From Nectonema munidae (Eukaryota; Nematomorpha; Nectonematoida; Nectonematidae), in the NCBI GenBank assembly GCA_030549495.1, contig JAUIRK010000879.1:806001-870000 (forward strand): a stretch of 64,000 bases of DNA, written 5' to 3'. Shown piece by piece: positions 1 to 13,497 of the stretch. The notes beneath the pieces are model-generated. The model was not told the origin of the DNA. It ran no database searches and saw nothing but the letters and a program-made list of their open reading frames with translations. The translations under genes were made by a program, and so were the position numbers. The first letter of the stretch is position 1, and each line of letters starts with the position of its first letter.

Positions 1-206
1 CCTCAATGCACTATTCGCCACAGACCACATCAATACTGACAACATTGATCATACACTCTTAAGAATGAAATCAGATGCCTACCTTTCAAAGAATATTATA
101 TACTCCTCATCACAAAATCACAACCAGAGAACTGAACAAAACTATACACTCCATGCGAACCACTGCTTCCAGCAGCCTTGACCATATGTCCATTAAACAT
201 ATAAAG

Positions 207-719
207 CAGGAGCCCTTAAACTGGGGTCCATGAACCCTTCGGGGGTCCTTGAAGAAGCATCAGCAAGGTCAAAATAAAAACTGAGATTTACCTTTGCAAA
301 ATTAAGCCACAGAGCTGTAAAGTAAAAAAATCCAAGCCTATGTGAGATGGGTTTTTCTTCACTCGTTTCTATCAAGACAAAAAGAAAAGAGATTATATAC
401 GTGTAACATTATCGAAGACCACTCCACAGTTTCCTCTTTTTATTCAGGGCAAACAACAACAGCATGCGTCTCACTAAAGAAAACTTTCCAGCAAAATTAA
501 GGCTTTTGGTTTAATTAATTTACAAAATACAAATATGTTACATTTTTACATTGTTTCTTGTGTTCTCATATATTGCTTTCATAAATTTCATTAGATTTGA
601 ATAAATAAACTCATTTTATGAAAGGTCATCTTTTTATATGTATTTTCCTAGGTAAGGGGTCCGCGAGTTCTACCAGATTCCCAAAGGGGTCCGTAACTGA
701 AAAAGTTTAAGAACCCCTG
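207..719. mobile_element. hAT-type MITE, 513 bp, copy 1
   Basis: Terminal inverted repeats start CAGGAGCCCTTAAACTGGGG on the left and end AAGTTTAAGAACCCCTG on the right. A perfect 8-bp target duplication, atataaag, lies at 199-206 and 720-727. No transposase is visible inside, so it is non-autonomous. It interrupts the LINE and occurs at the same place in copy 2 (51180-51692), so it inserted before the duplication. Confidence 0.92.
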
Positions 720-1018
720 ATATAAAGAAAGCCTATCACATTTCACACTCCCACCTGCTTAATACCTACAATGCTTGCCTCAAATTGAGCTACTTCCCCT
801 ATATTTGAAAAATATGCAAACTAATACCAAAACGAAATCATAGTCAGATAAATTGGAGACCTATCTCCTTATTACCAAAAGTAGGTAAAATTTTTGAAAA
901 AATTCTAAGAAAACATATGATTCACTACATACTCAAGCATAACTTAATACCCCCTAACCAACTTGCATATCTTCCAAATAGGGGCACGGAATTGGCTCTG
1001 ACACGCCTCACCCTAGAA

Positions 1019-3806
<2,788 letters not shown>

Positions 3807-4965
3807 CCCTAGAACAAACACTAAAAAATCAGCACAGCGCGACATCGATCTTTCTAGACATCCAAAACGCCTTCAACTCAGCAAGGAACCCTGCCATCAT
3901 CATCGACCTTATTGATAACAACTACCCTACTTATATCATCAAATTTATTTCCAATTACCTTCAGGGTCGTATTCTTGTTCTATTACATAATAAATGCAAA
4001 CACTTCCAAACATTGGCCCTCTCTACTCCACAAGGTGGCTGTCTATCAGACGTTCTTTGGTTAGTTCTCATAAATCCAATCCTTCACTTCATAAACTCTA
4101 ACTCACATTTCTCCCAATGCTACTCTGATGACATGTTATTCATTTTCTCAGACACACCTCAATCAAACAACACTAACAACACCCTGAACTTGATTACACA
4201 AATTAATCAAATCGCTAACAAGTATAAAATCTCCTTTAAAAACATGGACAAACTTAAACTCATACACTTCACACGGAAAAGAACGATTACACTACCACTA
4301 AAATTGAACGCACTGTTACAACTTACTTCCGAACCATATGTAAAATACCTTGGCATCACACTCCAATCAAATCTGAAATTAACAAGTCACTTCAAAGACA
4401 TGCACACTAAACTGTCAACAACACCTTTCTCTGTTGAAAAAGCAATCTCATATAAATGGGGCCTTCATCCAAAAATGAGCAAATTAATATACACCTCAAG
4501 CATACTTCCGGTCATTCAATATGGCTCCTCTAGCTTGGAGAAGTTCCCTCACATTCCATAGTTTCCTATTTTATCTTCTAGTTTAGCTCAATTCACTCTG
4601 AATACAACCTTTACCCTTCCACGTAACATGATAGGATGGTTCAGCGCACATTTCCCATGCTATGCACACCTTTTCAACATAAAATTACACTCCAGCCCCC
4701 ACATCGAAACTCCTATCCATCCTCCAATGCCCAATATTCTCACCTCAACGCATTAAAATCCTTGATAAAAATAAAAAATACTCCTACACTTCTTAGATCT
4801 CCCTTCCTCCCTATTAGCACTTCTATCCCACCCCCAAATCATGCATCTCATTTCCGCATTTATCAACTCAATAGAACCTATCATCAACTCCTCCCAGACT
4901 CTAATTCAATCTCATTAATTATACTTAGGGAAACACCTTTTCTCAACACAGCGTCATACGAATAA

Positions 4966-5332
4966 CTAAAAATTTTAATTTAAATTTGAATTTCATTTCA
5001 TTGTAAAATTTATTGAAGTTTGGAATTAAATACGCAAAGTTATTTCGAATTGATGATTTCCTCCATTCTTGAATTTTGGCTTGGGTTGGCCATTCCTGCT
5101 ACTGGATTGTATACTTGTTATCTAAAAAGGAATGTAATTTGTCAACACTCTTACATGTTAGGGGGAGAGGATTAGTTGTCTTCATCAAAGCTTATATAAT
5201 TGCTTTATTTAAAAAATTTTTTAATTAATGGTTGCACTGTAGTAGTTTTAAAACCTTTCAAAAATAAGTAATTAAGCATTTCATAAAACGTCCTTGTTAA
5301 TTCACTGAGATAATTGAACATGGAGGTGAGAG
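4966..5332. other. Non-coding stretch upstream of gene A
   Basis: Joins the LINE remnant to the gene A promoter. AT-rich, with no gene or recognised repeat. It is nearly identical at the matching place in copy 2, so it may include upstream control sequence of gene A, but I see no specific motif. Confidence 0.5.
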
Positions 5333-5340
5333 TATATAAG
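5333..5340 (+). promoter_or_regulatory. TATA box of gene A1
   Basis: TATATAAG lies 94 bp before the gene A1 ATG. With the usual 25-30 bp spacing, transcription would start near 5360-5370, giving a 5' UTR of about 60 nt that includes a short CA repeat. Copy 2 has the same box. Confidence 0.6.
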
Positions 5341-5426
5341 CAGTAAACCTGACTCCTTAGAGAAACACACACACACAACTTTTCCATACAGTCCACAAGA
5401 TTTTTGAATTAAAAATTTTCAAAAAA

Positions 5427-8400
5427 ATGTTCTCTCCTATTTTCCCGTATCTTCTAGTGTCTGTCTTTCTGTTGTTGAGTAAGTTTTATTTTTCCAATGT
5501 TAATCAATTCCAAATTTCTTCCAAAAAAAACGAAAGAAAATTTTGAATTTATGAAGATTTTTAATTTAGCTTTATTATATATTCAAGAAATAGCGGAGTC
5601 TCAATTGTTGTTATGGCGTACCTCTCAGCTTAACAGTTGAAGGTCGGGGGTTCGATCCCCAAGACTTCCGACTCTTAAAAACAAAATCACAAAAACTGTG
5701 ATTACCCTACTTTACGAGTGAAGGTGCTTTTACCAGCAGTCACGTCAGTTTTATTGGCAGCAAATGGTTAAATTAAACTTTCTTGTAAATAACATGAAAA
5801 TCGTTCCTAAAAGATTATCTGATTTTTTTTCTCAAAATAAAATCTTCACATGATCATAAACAATGTATGTGTATTTGAAGGTCAATATTTTGAGATTGTG
5901 GCAGATTGTCGTGCCAATAAAACACTTCATGTCAATCGTCCAAATCAATATTCATTTACATTTAACAACAAAGTTTTAGTTGGATACAGAATTTATTAAA
6001 ATATCTCTCAAGACTTTTACAGATTTGTCCATTTTCAAGATGTTTGCCTTCTTGCTTGAAACACTCATCCGCATCTTTATGTTTGAACGTAAAAGTAAAA
6101 CACAAAAACACGTTCACAAGGGGTTTATCTTTCTTTTTCCTTACTATCAATTCATTCATTTTCACAAACTTTTTATGTGTCCTTTTAGGTGAAAGTCAAC
6201 AAGGTATGCGATTTAATTTTCTCTTTCCTCCTTTATATTCGCTTATTTATCATGGCGTTAACTTCCGAGACAAAACGAATACATCAATTTTAGCATACGC
6301 GTATTAAACTTCCTTCAATAAGAATATGCGTATCTTTTTAGGCATATATATTAGTACCATTACAAATTGACCAATCACAAGCGTTGTATTCTTTCTTTTA
6401 AATATCTCTATACTTGTATTGTCGTGAAAATTTTTCCAGGAAAATATTCAGAAAATGTGATTTAGTATTCACATAATAAAATTACAAAGGAACACACTTT
6501 ATCATCACTGAAAACTTTATATGTTTAACAAATCAATTCAAATTTGGATATTTGCATATTTTACATTTTTAACAGAATAATACACTCAAAAACGCGCATC
6601 GTTTTTCCGTGAATGGGTCTCTTCCAATGCCTTCTTCCTGTCCCTCAGCTTCTGTCACTTATTCACATCTTCTTCATTTTTTGATGTTTTGTTGTCATCA
6701 TACCCAGCATGTTAATCACCCTTACTTTTGTCCATCTTCATTGCATTTTCAATTTTTTTCAACACAAAAAAATTTAAGCATCTCAGATATTTTATAAAAG
6801 TATGTAGGTATAAAGTTGAAATATAATAATTCACAATTTCTTAATGTTTAAAAAAAAATTGTGAAAGAGTTAGACTTGCTTTACTACACACTGGCTTTTC
6901 TAGTTCTAAGATAAAAATGATTTTTTAATTAAATTTCTATTAATATGTTTTTTAATTGGTTTAATCAAAATTGTCGAATTCATTTTTCCAATTTTTAAAA
7001 CATTTTTCATCTTGGAGTGGGATTTAGGAAATCTAAAACTTCTATACTCTGCACACTAACCTCTTCAAACTCAAAGTCACACTCAAAGATATGTGTGCCG
7101 TGATGTCGCCAAACTTTAAAAACCTCTTTCATTATTTTTCCCGCTTCTTAAATTGAATTTTTTTTAATCAAAAGTGCACATTCGCAATGTCAAATTTCAT
7201 CATTCTAAGATGCAAGTGCCTCATTCATACATTTGAATGCATTCTTCTTCCTTTTAAGATGCCGGTTTTTGTTACAATCTTTCAAAAAAGCAACTTTGTT
7301 CAGATCCAGATTTACGATCCTCATGCATCAGCGCATGTACAGGTAACGCTGCTTATCTTCAGTCCTAAATCCTAATTATATTTTGCTTAACATCAAAGCA
7401 GCTTAGAAAATTATATTCTAATATATTTTCCAAACTTAATTTTCACATCTTTCAAATTTTGAACCTAGTTTGAAAAAAAACTTATTTAAATATTTTTTAT
7501 TCAAGTAAAGTTCTCTATAACTGGCATTGACCACTTTTGTTATAATTAAAACTCGTGGTTAAGTAATGATTTTAACCTTGTAGAAGTTTCCTCCAATAGC
7601 AATGCCAAAAATTGATGTCCTACATATCTTAGCCACTTTACAAAAATATTATATGAGGAAAAATATGAGAACAAATTTTATTGAGATATCCAAGAAACAA
7701 AATGTTCATTCTTTCATAAGTAAAGTAAATGGTAATAAAATTCGCAATGTAAACACATAATTTTTTGACAAGAATATAAAGAAAGATAATTTTGAGATAA
7801 ACTTGAATAAATAAAGAGTCAGATAATTTATATAATAACTTTTTTGGACTTCATATTGATTTTATAAAAGTAGGAGACTAAATTCCAGGCTAATTTTTTT
7901 GCTTGTTACAATTAAAATTTGTTATTGCCTGGCTTAGCCTATGTTATAAAAAAATTTTTCTTAAACCGATCTAAACTTTTTTTGTATTTGCAGATGATTT
8001 AACTATAAATAAAATCCTTCTCTTATAATAGAAGTGGCAAATACTTTTCTTTTCAAATGGATAAATTGAAACAGTGGTGCAATGCTAATTGTATGACTAG
8101 TATTAATTATAGTAAAGAAAGAAAGAAATTTATTTACCAATCTTAATTCTTAATTTTTAATAAAGAAGGAACTAAAAAAATTAATATAACAATATTTTAA
8201 CAATGCAATTTATACATGAAAGAATTCCCGAAAAAAAGCACAATTACAATTACAAGTCAAAAGAAAGTGTTTCAAAAGTAGTTTTCCTAGGAAGTGTTTT
8301 CATTTATATCCAAACTTGCCAAATATCTATAACACTCTTTTTATAATATACTCACATTATTCTAGCTTCTATTTGTTATTACAAAAATCCTTTACACTGG

Positions 8401-9075
8401 AATCATGCCCTGCTTTTGAATCTGTACATCATGGAAGGCATTTTAGTCTTTCCTTGTAACCCGATTATATTAATCCAACGTTTATTTGGTAAAATTCTTT
8501 TGTGCTCTTTCAGTGTTAACAGCATCATAAATTTGATTACATCTTCCAGGATGAGCTGAATAGGGGTTTTATAGAGAAGAGGTGCTCTGGTCATATCAAA
8601 TATAGGAAAACCTTTCTCTACTTTATGAAAAGCTTTTGAAGTTCTTATTGAGATGTTATAGAAGGATAAAATTATGAGTTGATAAGGATGCCTATAAGTG
8701 TTTTATCTATAAATATTTTTGTAATCTTGATGTGATTGCTTTAGCATCTTTAGATGGTAGTCTTTGCGTATAATATTCTTTTATTTAATTAACAATGGTT
8801 AATTAGCGGCTTATTTCTTACAGAATTTTCTTTAATAATAAATGCTTTGCATGTGATGAATCAATTTCCAATGATTTGTGAGTGGAGGTCAAATCTTCTA
8901 AAATATTTATCTCTCTTTCTCTATATATATATATATATATACCTTTCTAAGCTTATTTAATTTTTCATTTTTTTAATTAGACCAGGGTTTCTGCTCAGAA
9001 GAAAAATATGGAAGAAGGAACATCTGCCATGATCCTGATTTAAGAGATTCGTGTCCTCAATTGTGTTATTATTAG
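5427..9075 (+). CDS. Gene A1: predicted secreted peptide with two 4-cysteine modules
   Basis: Predicted by joining four exons: 5427-5478, 6189-6203, 7260-7343 and 8981-9075, all with GT-AG borders and all introns phase 1. Exon 1 is a signal peptide (MFSPIFPYLLVSVFLLL). Exon 2 is a 15-nt micro-exon adding SESQQ with the split codon. Exons 3 and 4 each encode one homologous module: D-x-G-F-C, then 8 or 10 residues, C-x-DPDLR-x-S-C-x3-C. The second ends in YY and a TAG stop. The predicted precursor is about 81 residues. A TATA box precedes it and AATAAA follows at 9266. The shared core CxDPDLRxSC shows that one exon duplicated. The family is not recognised; the cysteine spacing resembles part of a ShK-type domain only weakly. 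Copy 2 encodes the same mature peptide. Exon 2 could be skipped without changing frame. Confidence 0.66.
5594..5670 (+). repeat. tRNA-like element in intron 1 of gene A1
   Basis: About 75 bp with a T-arm-like GGGGGTTCGATCCCC (near-consensus B box) and ends that can pair imperfectly (GGAGTCT with AGACTTCC). No convincing A box or anticodon arm is visible, so it is a decayed tRNA or tRNA-derived SINE head, not a working tRNA gene. A diverged relative lies in intron 1 of gene C (32447-32522); copy 2 has the same element at 53935-54012. Confidence 0.6.
7994..8028 (+). other. Possible alternative last exon of gene A1
   Basis: A strong 3' splice site (pyrimidine-rich tract ending TTTGCAG) is followed by a short frame that, read in phase 1 from exon 3, gives DDLTINKILLL and a TAA stop. 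AATAAA lies inside it at 8008-8013. Using it would give a one-module peptide instead of two. It is conserved in copy 2 near 56586. It may be a decoy. Confidence 0.25.
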
Positions 9076-9554
9076 AGTGAAAAGATGACATTTTCAAGCA
9101 TTTTATCAGAGTTGAAATTTCATGTCTTTGTGATTATATGCACTTAAATTTATTCGAGCTTGATTATACGATTTTGTATGAATTCCTTTTTCCGAATTGG
9201 TATATATATACATTTTTTTGCTTATAAAAATTTTGTAAAATGTAATCAAATTTCTTATAAATATAAATAAATCTATCTATACACGATACTTGAATCCTTT
9301 TTATACAAGTGTGTTCATTGGGATAGTAAACTACATGTTATGTCATTATGTTTTTTTCAATGCATAAATATATCAATGAAAATTTAATTTCTCCCACTTT
9401 AGCTAACATCATTAAATAAATCATTTTAAGTACAAAAAAACAAAAATTAATTTTTTTTTTGCAAAAAACGAATGTGGATATTTTATTGAATAGATTTTTA
9501 CTTGTACATATTTTTTACTTTTCAGCTTATATTCGCGTTTTCCTTATGTCTATA
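9076..9554. other. 3' flank of gene A1
   Basis: Predicted 3' UTR to about 9290, then AT-rich sequence without recognisable genes or repeats, up to a LINE tail. Confidence 0.5.
9266..9271 (+). terminator. Poly(A) signal of gene A1
   Basis: AATAAA 191 nt after the gene A1 stop, in AT-rich sequence. The same signal is in copy 2 at 57931-57936. Confidence 0.4.
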
Positions 9555-9720
9555 GAATAGAATAGAATTTATTTCGCATAAATGAAATAGAATGGACTAA
9601 TAAATGAAAAATAAAGATGTTGGTAACAAAAAAATGTAAAATTAGGTTGTTGGACATGGTAAAAGTTGTAGGATGCGAGGATAATCAAAAGGCCGAAGGG
9701 CCACTGAGATGATCAACCTT
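9555..9720 (-). mobile_element. LINE 3' tail (truncated)
   Basis: On the minus strand this reads a 3' UTR with hairpin GTGGCCCTTCGGCCTTTTGA (9685-9706) followed about 130 nt later by AATAAATTCTATTCTATTCT, a short-repeat tail typical of CR1/Jockey-group LINEs. No coding sequence remains. Present in both block copies. Confidence 0.6.
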
Positions 9721-10263
9721 ACATATATAAAAATTTATTATAATCGGGCCTCAAAAATAGGCTAATTGAAAATATGTTTATCATGATTTTGTTTAAAAAT
9801 AAAAATTTTGGCCTAAAATATTGACTTTAAAAATTAACAAATAATTATTAAAAAAGAATTTTTCTACATTCAAAATATGCTAAGCATTTATTACTTAAAT
9901 TTGTGACTTTTTCTCATATGTGTTTTTGAGGATTAAAATCTGATTACATTTAGGCATAGAATTTTTAAAGAACTAATTTCGGTCTTTTTTTGTTTAAAAG
10001 TTCGGCAACATCATTATTTTATAATGTTTTGGATCTTAACTTGGATCATGTCATCTTGCGCTTTTTGATGGAATAACTTTTATCGAGGCTATTTTTAAGT
10101 CTACTGAAAGTGTAAATATAAATTATTTCAAATCTTAACAGAAATCCCAATCTTAAGTACAATATAGCATCTCAATTGATTCACCATAAAACTAAAAATT
10201 TGACTTGATTGACTAAACCTAAAAACTTGCCATTATTGACCCTAAAATTTTTATATAAATAAC
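9721..10263. other. AT-rich non-coding stretch
   Basis: No gene or clear repeat seen. It is matched in copy 2 and ends at the Tigger insertion site. Confidence 0.5.
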
Positions 10264-10839
10264 TACAGTCGAACCTCGATATAACGAACCTTGTTATAAC
10301 GAAATTTTCGATATAACGAAACATTCACTAGTTCCCTTGACCTTAATGTCTCTTATAGGAAAAATCACTTCATTATAACGAACTTCAACATATCAAAATC
10401 CTCAATATAGCGAAATGTAATCACGAACTTTTTGTTGGTATTACATACATGTGCTTAGATTTATTCATCATATCTCTGTCCATTATGTTAGAAAATCTTT
10501 CAATATGTTTTTAGCTGTCTCTCTCCCTTTCTTTTTTTTTGTTCAGTATCTCTCAACACGTTCTCTAATGTCTATATCATTTTTATCATAAAGCTTTGAT
10601 TTCTCTGTTTAGTTTGTCACGCACATCTCTTCATCATCTCAATCATTTTCAACTAAGCTCTGCCACTCTCTTTTCACCATCTGTTAGAAATTTTGCTTCG
10701 TCATTTAAATTTTACATAATCATTGTCAACTTACTTCATTATTATAAATTCTGTATTTCTTTTATCTTCCAACATTGAAAATTGCAAGTTAATTTATTTT
10801 TTCTCTCACTCTAGAAAATTTCATCAAACTTAATTTTTA

Positions 10840-13297
10840 ATGAGTAAAGTACCACCACAAAAACGAAAGCAATTTAACATTTCTGAAAAGAAAAGTATTC
10901 TTAATGAACTTGAAAAAACAATTTCAAAAAAATGAAATTGCTAAAAAAAATACAACATCAGTTGTTCAACTTTATCCACTTTTATTAAAAACAAAGACAA
11001 AATTTTCAATTTTTCTTCTACCAATGCTTCAAAAAAAGAAGAACAACTAAAGCACAATTTGAAAGTGTTGATAAAGCAACATATGATTGGTTTTTGGAAG
11101 CTAGAGCAGAAGGTATTCCTTTAAGTGGCCCTCTTATTTGTGAAAAGGCAAGGTTTTTTGCTGAAAAGTTCAATTTAGCAAATTTTAACCCTATTAGTGC
11201 TGGGGGCGTAAAACGCCCCCCTTCACTAAAAAATTAATTGTAGAAAATTGGCTGAATCATATCCTTTCAAATTTTGTGACTTTTCCTAAAATCGCTAGCT
11301 GCATCTTTTGAAACCATTTTCATGGTAGTTGAATGACCCCTTCATGTCCAAAACTGTCGATCAAAATAAAAAATTAAAAATTTTCAGCAAAATTTTGACA
11401 TTATCTGTACTTAACCTTATAACTTAGGATCTATATTATATAATACTCTGAAAATTTATAATTATATACAGTTTGGAACGCATAACACTTTATATATTTA
11501 ATTTTTTCAATAATCATGGCTACTTTTTAGAAAATGTCAATCAAAATTTTGATTGATCAAAAATATACCTTCAAATTTTACATAAAATATATGTTTTTAT
11601 ACTAAATCGGTCATGCTGTTTTCATTTCTGGACTCATTTTTTACATTTAGGATTTGAAAATACCTAAAAGTATTAATCATATTTGCGGTTTACTTCTGAA
11701 AATTATCTCCAAAAACATTCCTTCACATTTTACATAAAATATATGTGTTATACTAAATACGCTCTGGACTAATTTTTTACGTTTAGGATCTGGAAATACC
11801 TATAAGTGTTAATCAAATTTGCGGTTTACTTCTAAAAATTATCTCCAAAAACATTCATTCAAATTTTACAATTAAATATATGTTTTTATACCAAATCAAC
11901 CATGCTAGTTTCATTTATGGACTCAATTTTTGCAGTTTGAATTTGAAAATACATATAAGTCAATTAAATTTGCGTTTAGTTCTAAAATTTGTTTTTATAG
12001 CAAATAGATCATGATGATTTCATTTCTGAACACAGTTTTCGCATTTAGAGGTTTTACTGCTAGTGTCAATATTTGCAGTTTATATCTGAAAACTATATCC
12101 CAAATATTCTCTCTAATTTTACATGAAATATATGTTTTTATACCAATTCGACCATGATATTTTTTATTTCTGAAATCATTTTTTGCAATTAGAGGTTTTA
12201 AATGTCTGAAAGTGTCAATCAAATTTTCGATTTACGTCTTTGTCTACAGAAATATTTTTGAAATTTAAATAAAATATCTGTTTTTATGCCAAATTGAAGA
12301 TGCTGCTTTTATTTTTGGACTCAGGTTTGGCATTTATGGTTTTAAAATATCTGGAAGCTTGAATCAGATTTGCGGTTTACTTCTAGATACTGTCTTCAAA
12401 AATATTTTCAAAAAAATAAAATATCTGTTTTATACCAAATCGACTATTATGAAAACTATCATATATTATGAATACAACTCAAAGTCGTGGATGACAAACT
12501 CGATTTTTTGTCACTGGATAAGTAAATTAAACAATATAATGAAATTAAAGAAGAGAAAAATTGTTTTATTATTGGACAACTGGACAGCTCATAAAAATAT
12601 ACCACTTTATTCCAATATTTGAATAGAATATTTACCAGCCAATTCTACCGCTTTGATTCAGCCTCTGGATCAAGGCATAATTAGATGTTTCAAAGCCAAG
12701 TACAGAGCAAACCTTGTCAGATATTTTCTGTCAAATGAGGAGAAGCGAAACTTCTCACTTAAAATTCTTCAAGCTCTGCATTTATCAGTTTCTTCATGGA
12801 ACGCTGTTGATTCATCAATTGTTGCCAATTGCTTCAAGAAATGCGGATTTGCGCTCGATCAAGTTTTTGATTCAGAATGTGATTCTAAAGTTCTATACTC
12901 TGAAGAAACATTGCGTACACTTTATTTAGAGAATAGTTTAAATGAAAAAGAAATTGACGAGTTCATTTTAATAGATGAGCATGTTATAACTCATCAAAAA
13001 AGAAGTGATGATGATATTATAAGGGAAGTGGAATTGGATCAGTCATCCAATGTTTATGGGGAGGAGCAATCTGGAGATGAAGACTCAACTAATCCTGAAG
13101 AAGTTGAAAAAAGCAATCTCACTTTAACTGAAGCTAAAGCAATTACAGCTAAACTTTATCAATATTTGTTGAGAAGAGAAGATTTACCTTCAGAAATTGT
13201 TAGGAGTAGCATTTCGATTTGCGAGTTCCTAGAAAATCTGCACTCTAAAGCATATAAGCAGAAGAAAATAACGCATTATTTCCATTCACATACATAA
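10840..13297 (+). pseudogene. Tigger/pogo transposase remnant
   Basis: Two separated parts. From 10840, MSKVPPQKRKQFNISEKKSI begins a CENP-B-type DNA-binding domain that stays recognisable to about 11180, with in-frame breaks. After the inserted repeat block, the DDE domain resumes near 12450: SWMTNSIFCHWI, then KIVLLLDNWTAHKN with the second aspartate, then after a stop LPANSTALIQPLDQGIIRCF, the pogo/Tigger signature. The C-terminal 214 residues are open to 13297 and end in an acidic tail. The first catalytic aspartate region is missing. A full protein cannot be made, so any movement needed transposase from another copy. Confidence 0.9.
11189..12440. repeat. piggyBac-like terminus plus ~145-bp tandem repeats inside Tigger
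   Basis: At 11185-11188 a TTAA is followed by CCCTATTAGTGCTG and the perfect palindrome GGGGGCGtaaaaCGCCCCC, which looks like a piggyBac-type element end. From about 11560 to 12440 a unit of roughly 145 bp repeats six or seven times with divergence; a landmark phrase near AAATATATGTTTTTATACCA recurs at about 11584, 11727, 11873, 11990, 12124, 12268 and 12416. No matching right terminus was found, so whether the array belongs to the inserted element is unclear. A remnant with the same terminus lies at 31050-31114. Confidence 0.6.
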
Positions 13298-13497
13298 ACT
13301 TTCATAGCATCATTTTCATAATACAAATAAACGATTTTACCGCATGTACTTTTTCAAATTATTGTAACCTCATTTTAACGAAAAAATAATAAAAGCCTTT
13401 GTAATTTCGTTATATAAAGATTTCTTATAACGAAGTCTCAATATAACGAAAAAATATTGGGGTCCGTAGGATTTTGTTATATTGAGGTTCGACTGTA

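Larger units (their letters stand above)
10266..13495 (+). mobile_element. Tigger/pogo-type DNA transposon, internally broken
   Basis: A 3230-bp element flanked by TA on both sides (10264-10265 and 13496-13497). Inverted ends read CAGTCGAACCTCGATATAAC and, on the other strand, CAGTCGAACCTCAATATAAC. Repeated TATAACGAA motifs inside each end look like transposase-binding sites. Copy 2 has one TA and no insertion at the matching site (about 58931), which fixes both ends. The transposase is broken and the middle is replaced by a tandem-repeat block (11189-12440). Confidence 0.95.

Noticed and set aside
5594-5670. Functional tRNA gene
   Set aside because: The T arm is good but no convincing A box or anticodon arm is visible and the acceptor ends pair imperfectly.
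6609-6797. 62-codon frame within intron 2 of gene A
   Set aside because: Its start is not shared by copy 2, where another sequence precedes it; no domain, serine-rich random-looking sequence.
8106-8330. Possible LINE tail with a (CTTT)n end on the minus strand
   Set aside because: The tail-like repeat is there but I could not find the 3' UTR hairpin seen in the other tails.
8403-8594. Minus-strand 63-codon frame, nearly identical in copy 2 (57074-57265)
   Set aside because: It lies inside intron 3 of gene A, has no signal, promoter or recognised motif, and identity is expected from the recent duplication.
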